Positions 5,073 to 6,027 of a DNA stretch of 6,027 nt are shown here, in pieces. The position numbers were made by a program, and so were the translations under genes. Below the pieces are notes generated by a model. It had not been told where the DNA came from. It saw only the letters and a list, made by a program, of their open reading frames with translations, and ran no database searches. Position 1 is the stretch's first letter, and each line of letters opens with the position of its first letter. This stretch comes from Clostridiales bacterium. GTDB lineage: Bacteria; Bacillota; Clostridia; Oscillospirales; CAG-272. Location: positions 1 through 6,027 of the forward strand of contig JAGZAC010000110.1 in NCBI GenBank assembly GCA_018370615.1. The letters run 5' to 3'.

Positions 5073-5831
5073 ATGACAAGCAATCTGGAAATACTATATA
5101 CAAAACGGATCAATACGATCTTTTTTGATTTGGATGCAACTCTCGTCCCTTATGTTCAGGCAGAGCTGACGGATGCCTATTTCAGCGACCTGCACAAGTT
5201 TGCACAGGAGCGACTGGGCAATGCGGCAGACCGATTCGATGCCGCCGCTATGAAGGGATTTCAGGCAATGAAGCAAAACGACGGCAGTATGCTCAACATC
5301 CAGCGGTTTCGCCAGGTGTTTTATGAGGAGTGGCCGAATTTTCCCCTGGATGTAGAAGCGTTTTATGAAGCTTTCTACAACGGTCCTTTTGAGGCGGTAA
5401 AGCGGGTTGTCCACTATCGGGGCAGTGAAAAAAATTTGCTGCGCAGTCTGCGTCAGAAGGGATACAAGCTTGTCTGTGCCACCAATCCTGTATTTCCCCT
5501 GTCTGCCAATCGCCGGCGCATGTCCTGGGCGGGAATCGAGCCTGCAGATTTTGACTACGTGACCAATTACGACAACTGCTGCTACTGCAAGCCTTCGCCC
5601 GGCTATTTTCAGGATGCGGCAACAGCAGTAGGCACGAAGCCGGAATTGTGTCTTATGGTAGGCAATGATACCAAGGACGATTTTGGAGCGATAGATGCCG
5701 GCCTGCAGGTAATTCTTATAACGGATTATCTTCATGTACGGGGGGATCGTCCTCTGGAGCAGGCAGGTGCAATGGATTATGCGGCTTTTTTGCAGTTTGC
5801 AGATATGCTGCCGCCAGTGGATTCACCATAA
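5073..5831 (+). CDS. HAD-superfamily hydrolase (phosphatase-like)
   Basis: 252 aa with all four HAD motifs. Motif I is FFDLDATLV (17-25) with nucleophile Asp19, Asp21 and Thr23. Motif II is CATNP (135-139) with Thr137. Motif III is YCKPSP (171-176) with Lys173. Motif IV is VGNDTKDD (196-203) with Asp199 and Asp202/203 for Mg2+. Residues about 28-115 between motifs I and II form a helical C1-type cap, which normally sets substrate choice, so the substrate cannot be told. Phosphomonoester hydrolysis in the cytoplasm is the family expectation. A cysteine cluster (C169, C170, C172) precedes the motif III lysine. ATG 5073 has GAGG at 5064-5067, spaced 5 nt. It lies 26 nt after the DUF362 stop with no terminator between, so co-transcription is likely. 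A strong terminator follows. Confidence 0.92.
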   Translation: MTSNLEILYTKRINTIFFDLDATLVPYVQAELTDAYFSDLHKFAQERLGNAADRFDAAAMKGFQAMKQNDGSMLNIQRFRQVFYEEWPNFPLDVEAFYEAFYNGPFEAVKRVVHYRGSEKNLLRSLRQKGYKLVCATNPVFPLSANRRRMSWAGIEPADFDYVTNYDNCCYCKPSPGYFQDAATAVGTKPELCLMVGNDTKDDFGAIDAGLQVILITDYLHVRGDRPLEQAGAMDYAAFLQFADMLPPVDSP

Positions 5832-5844
5832 TCAAAAAAATTTG

Positions 5845-5874
5845 AAAAGGTCCGAAAGGGCCTTTTTATTTTTT
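5845..5874 (+). terminator. Intrinsic terminator of the DUF362-HAD operon
   Basis: AAAAGGTCC (5845-5853), a GAAA tetraloop (5854-5857) and GGGCCTTTT (5858-5866) form a 9-bp stem with one G-U pair, followed by a T-rich run to 5874. It starts 13 nt after the HAD stop codon. Confidence 0.92.
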
Positions 5875-5880
5875 GTAAAT

Positions 5881-5952
5881 ACAACCCCTCCGTCACGGCT
5901 ATGCCGTGCCACCACCCCGACATCTCCTGCGGAGATGCACCACAGGGGAGGC
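5881..5952 (+). repeat. Palindromic repeat unit F (forward, two variable hairpins)
   Basis: ACAACCCCTCCGT is followed by CACGGC (5894-5899), loop TAT, GCCGTG (5903-5908), then CCACCACCCCGA. A second perfect hairpin is CATCTCC (5921-5927), loop TGC, GGAGATG (5931-5937), then CACCACAGGGGAGGC. Start and end match unit A, but a second variable hairpin occupies the middle, so the copy looks composite. Confidence 0.75.
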
Positions 5953-5963
5953 AAAAAAGGAGA

Positions 5964-5986
5964 GGCTCCCCAGTGTAAAGGGTGGC
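5964..5986 (-). repeat. Repeat remnant G (reverse)
   Basis: On the plus strand GGCTCCCC (5964-5971), then AGTGTAAA, then GGGTGGC (5980-5986): an imperfect stem whose minus-strand loop TTTACACT matches the TTACACA loop of unit A. The variable hairpin is missing. Confidence 0.55.
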
Positions 5987-5996
5987 AAAAGAGAAA

Positions 5997-6027
5997 GGCC
6001 CCCTTGTGTAAGGGAAAGCAAGGGGGA
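5997..6027 (-). repeat. Palindromic repeat unit H (reverse, cut by window edge)
   Basis: GGCCCCCTT (5997-6005) can pair locally with AAGGG (6010-6014, loop GTGT) or at longer range through CCCCCTT with AAGGGGG (6020-6026). The minus-strand loop is again ACAC-like. The right part lies outside the window. Confidence 0.55.

Noticed and set aside
3979..5103. 374-codon open frame on the minus strand opposite the DUF362 gene
   Set aside because: It mirrors a gene with clear family motifs, crosses the operon gap, shows no recognisable domain, and its Cys/His/Val-rich make-up is what antisense reading of the real codons gives.
5094..5735. 213-codon minus-strand open frame opposite the HAD gene
   Set aside because: Antisense shadow of a gene with all four HAD motifs; no promoter or ribosome binding site visible for it.

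Overview
The window reads as chromosomal DNA of a gut-type Firmicute, most likely a class Clostridia (Oscillospiraceae/Lachnospiraceae-like) organism. This rests on Gram-positive style ribosome binding sites, strong intrinsic terminators, protein sequences of clostridial flavour (TypA, a hexameric-type glutamate dehydrogenase, a ferredoxin-type DUF362 protein) and clusters of C/G-rich intergenic hairpin repeats of a kind I recall from gut clostridial genomes. The organism call is inference; no species can be named.

Layout: (1) positions 1-120 hold the last codons of an upstream gene and its intrinsic terminator. (2) typA (171-2006, +) has a promoter whose -35 box lies inside the descending arm of the preceding terminator, and a compact terminator that starts at its own stop codon. 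(3) Positions 2033-2411 have no believable gene. They hold a cluster of at least five related palindromic repeat units in alternating orientation, one of them a perfect 21-bp hairpin. One unit supplies a good intrinsic terminator for the convergent gene gdhA. (4) gdhA (minus strand, start at 3758) encodes an apparently NADP-type glutamate dehydrogenase. (5) A divergent promoter region (3759-3960) separates gdhA from (6) a two-gene operon: a DUF362 protein with two [4Fe-4S] ferredoxin motifs (3961-5046) and a HAD-family hydrolase (5073-5831), ending in a terminator. (7) A second cluster of the same repeat family begins right after that terminator and runs off the window.

How the genes relate: TypA is a ribosome-associated GTPase and GDH is the ammonia-assimilation/glutamate enzyme; both are housekeeping genes. 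The DUF362-HAD pair is probably co-transcribed (26-nt gap, no terminator between), but its function is unknown. I see no mobile element, CRISPR array, RNA gene or defence system. The least explained part of the window is the repeat family: arm sequences differ between units while the hairpin architecture is kept, and both clusters begin directly downstream of a terminator.
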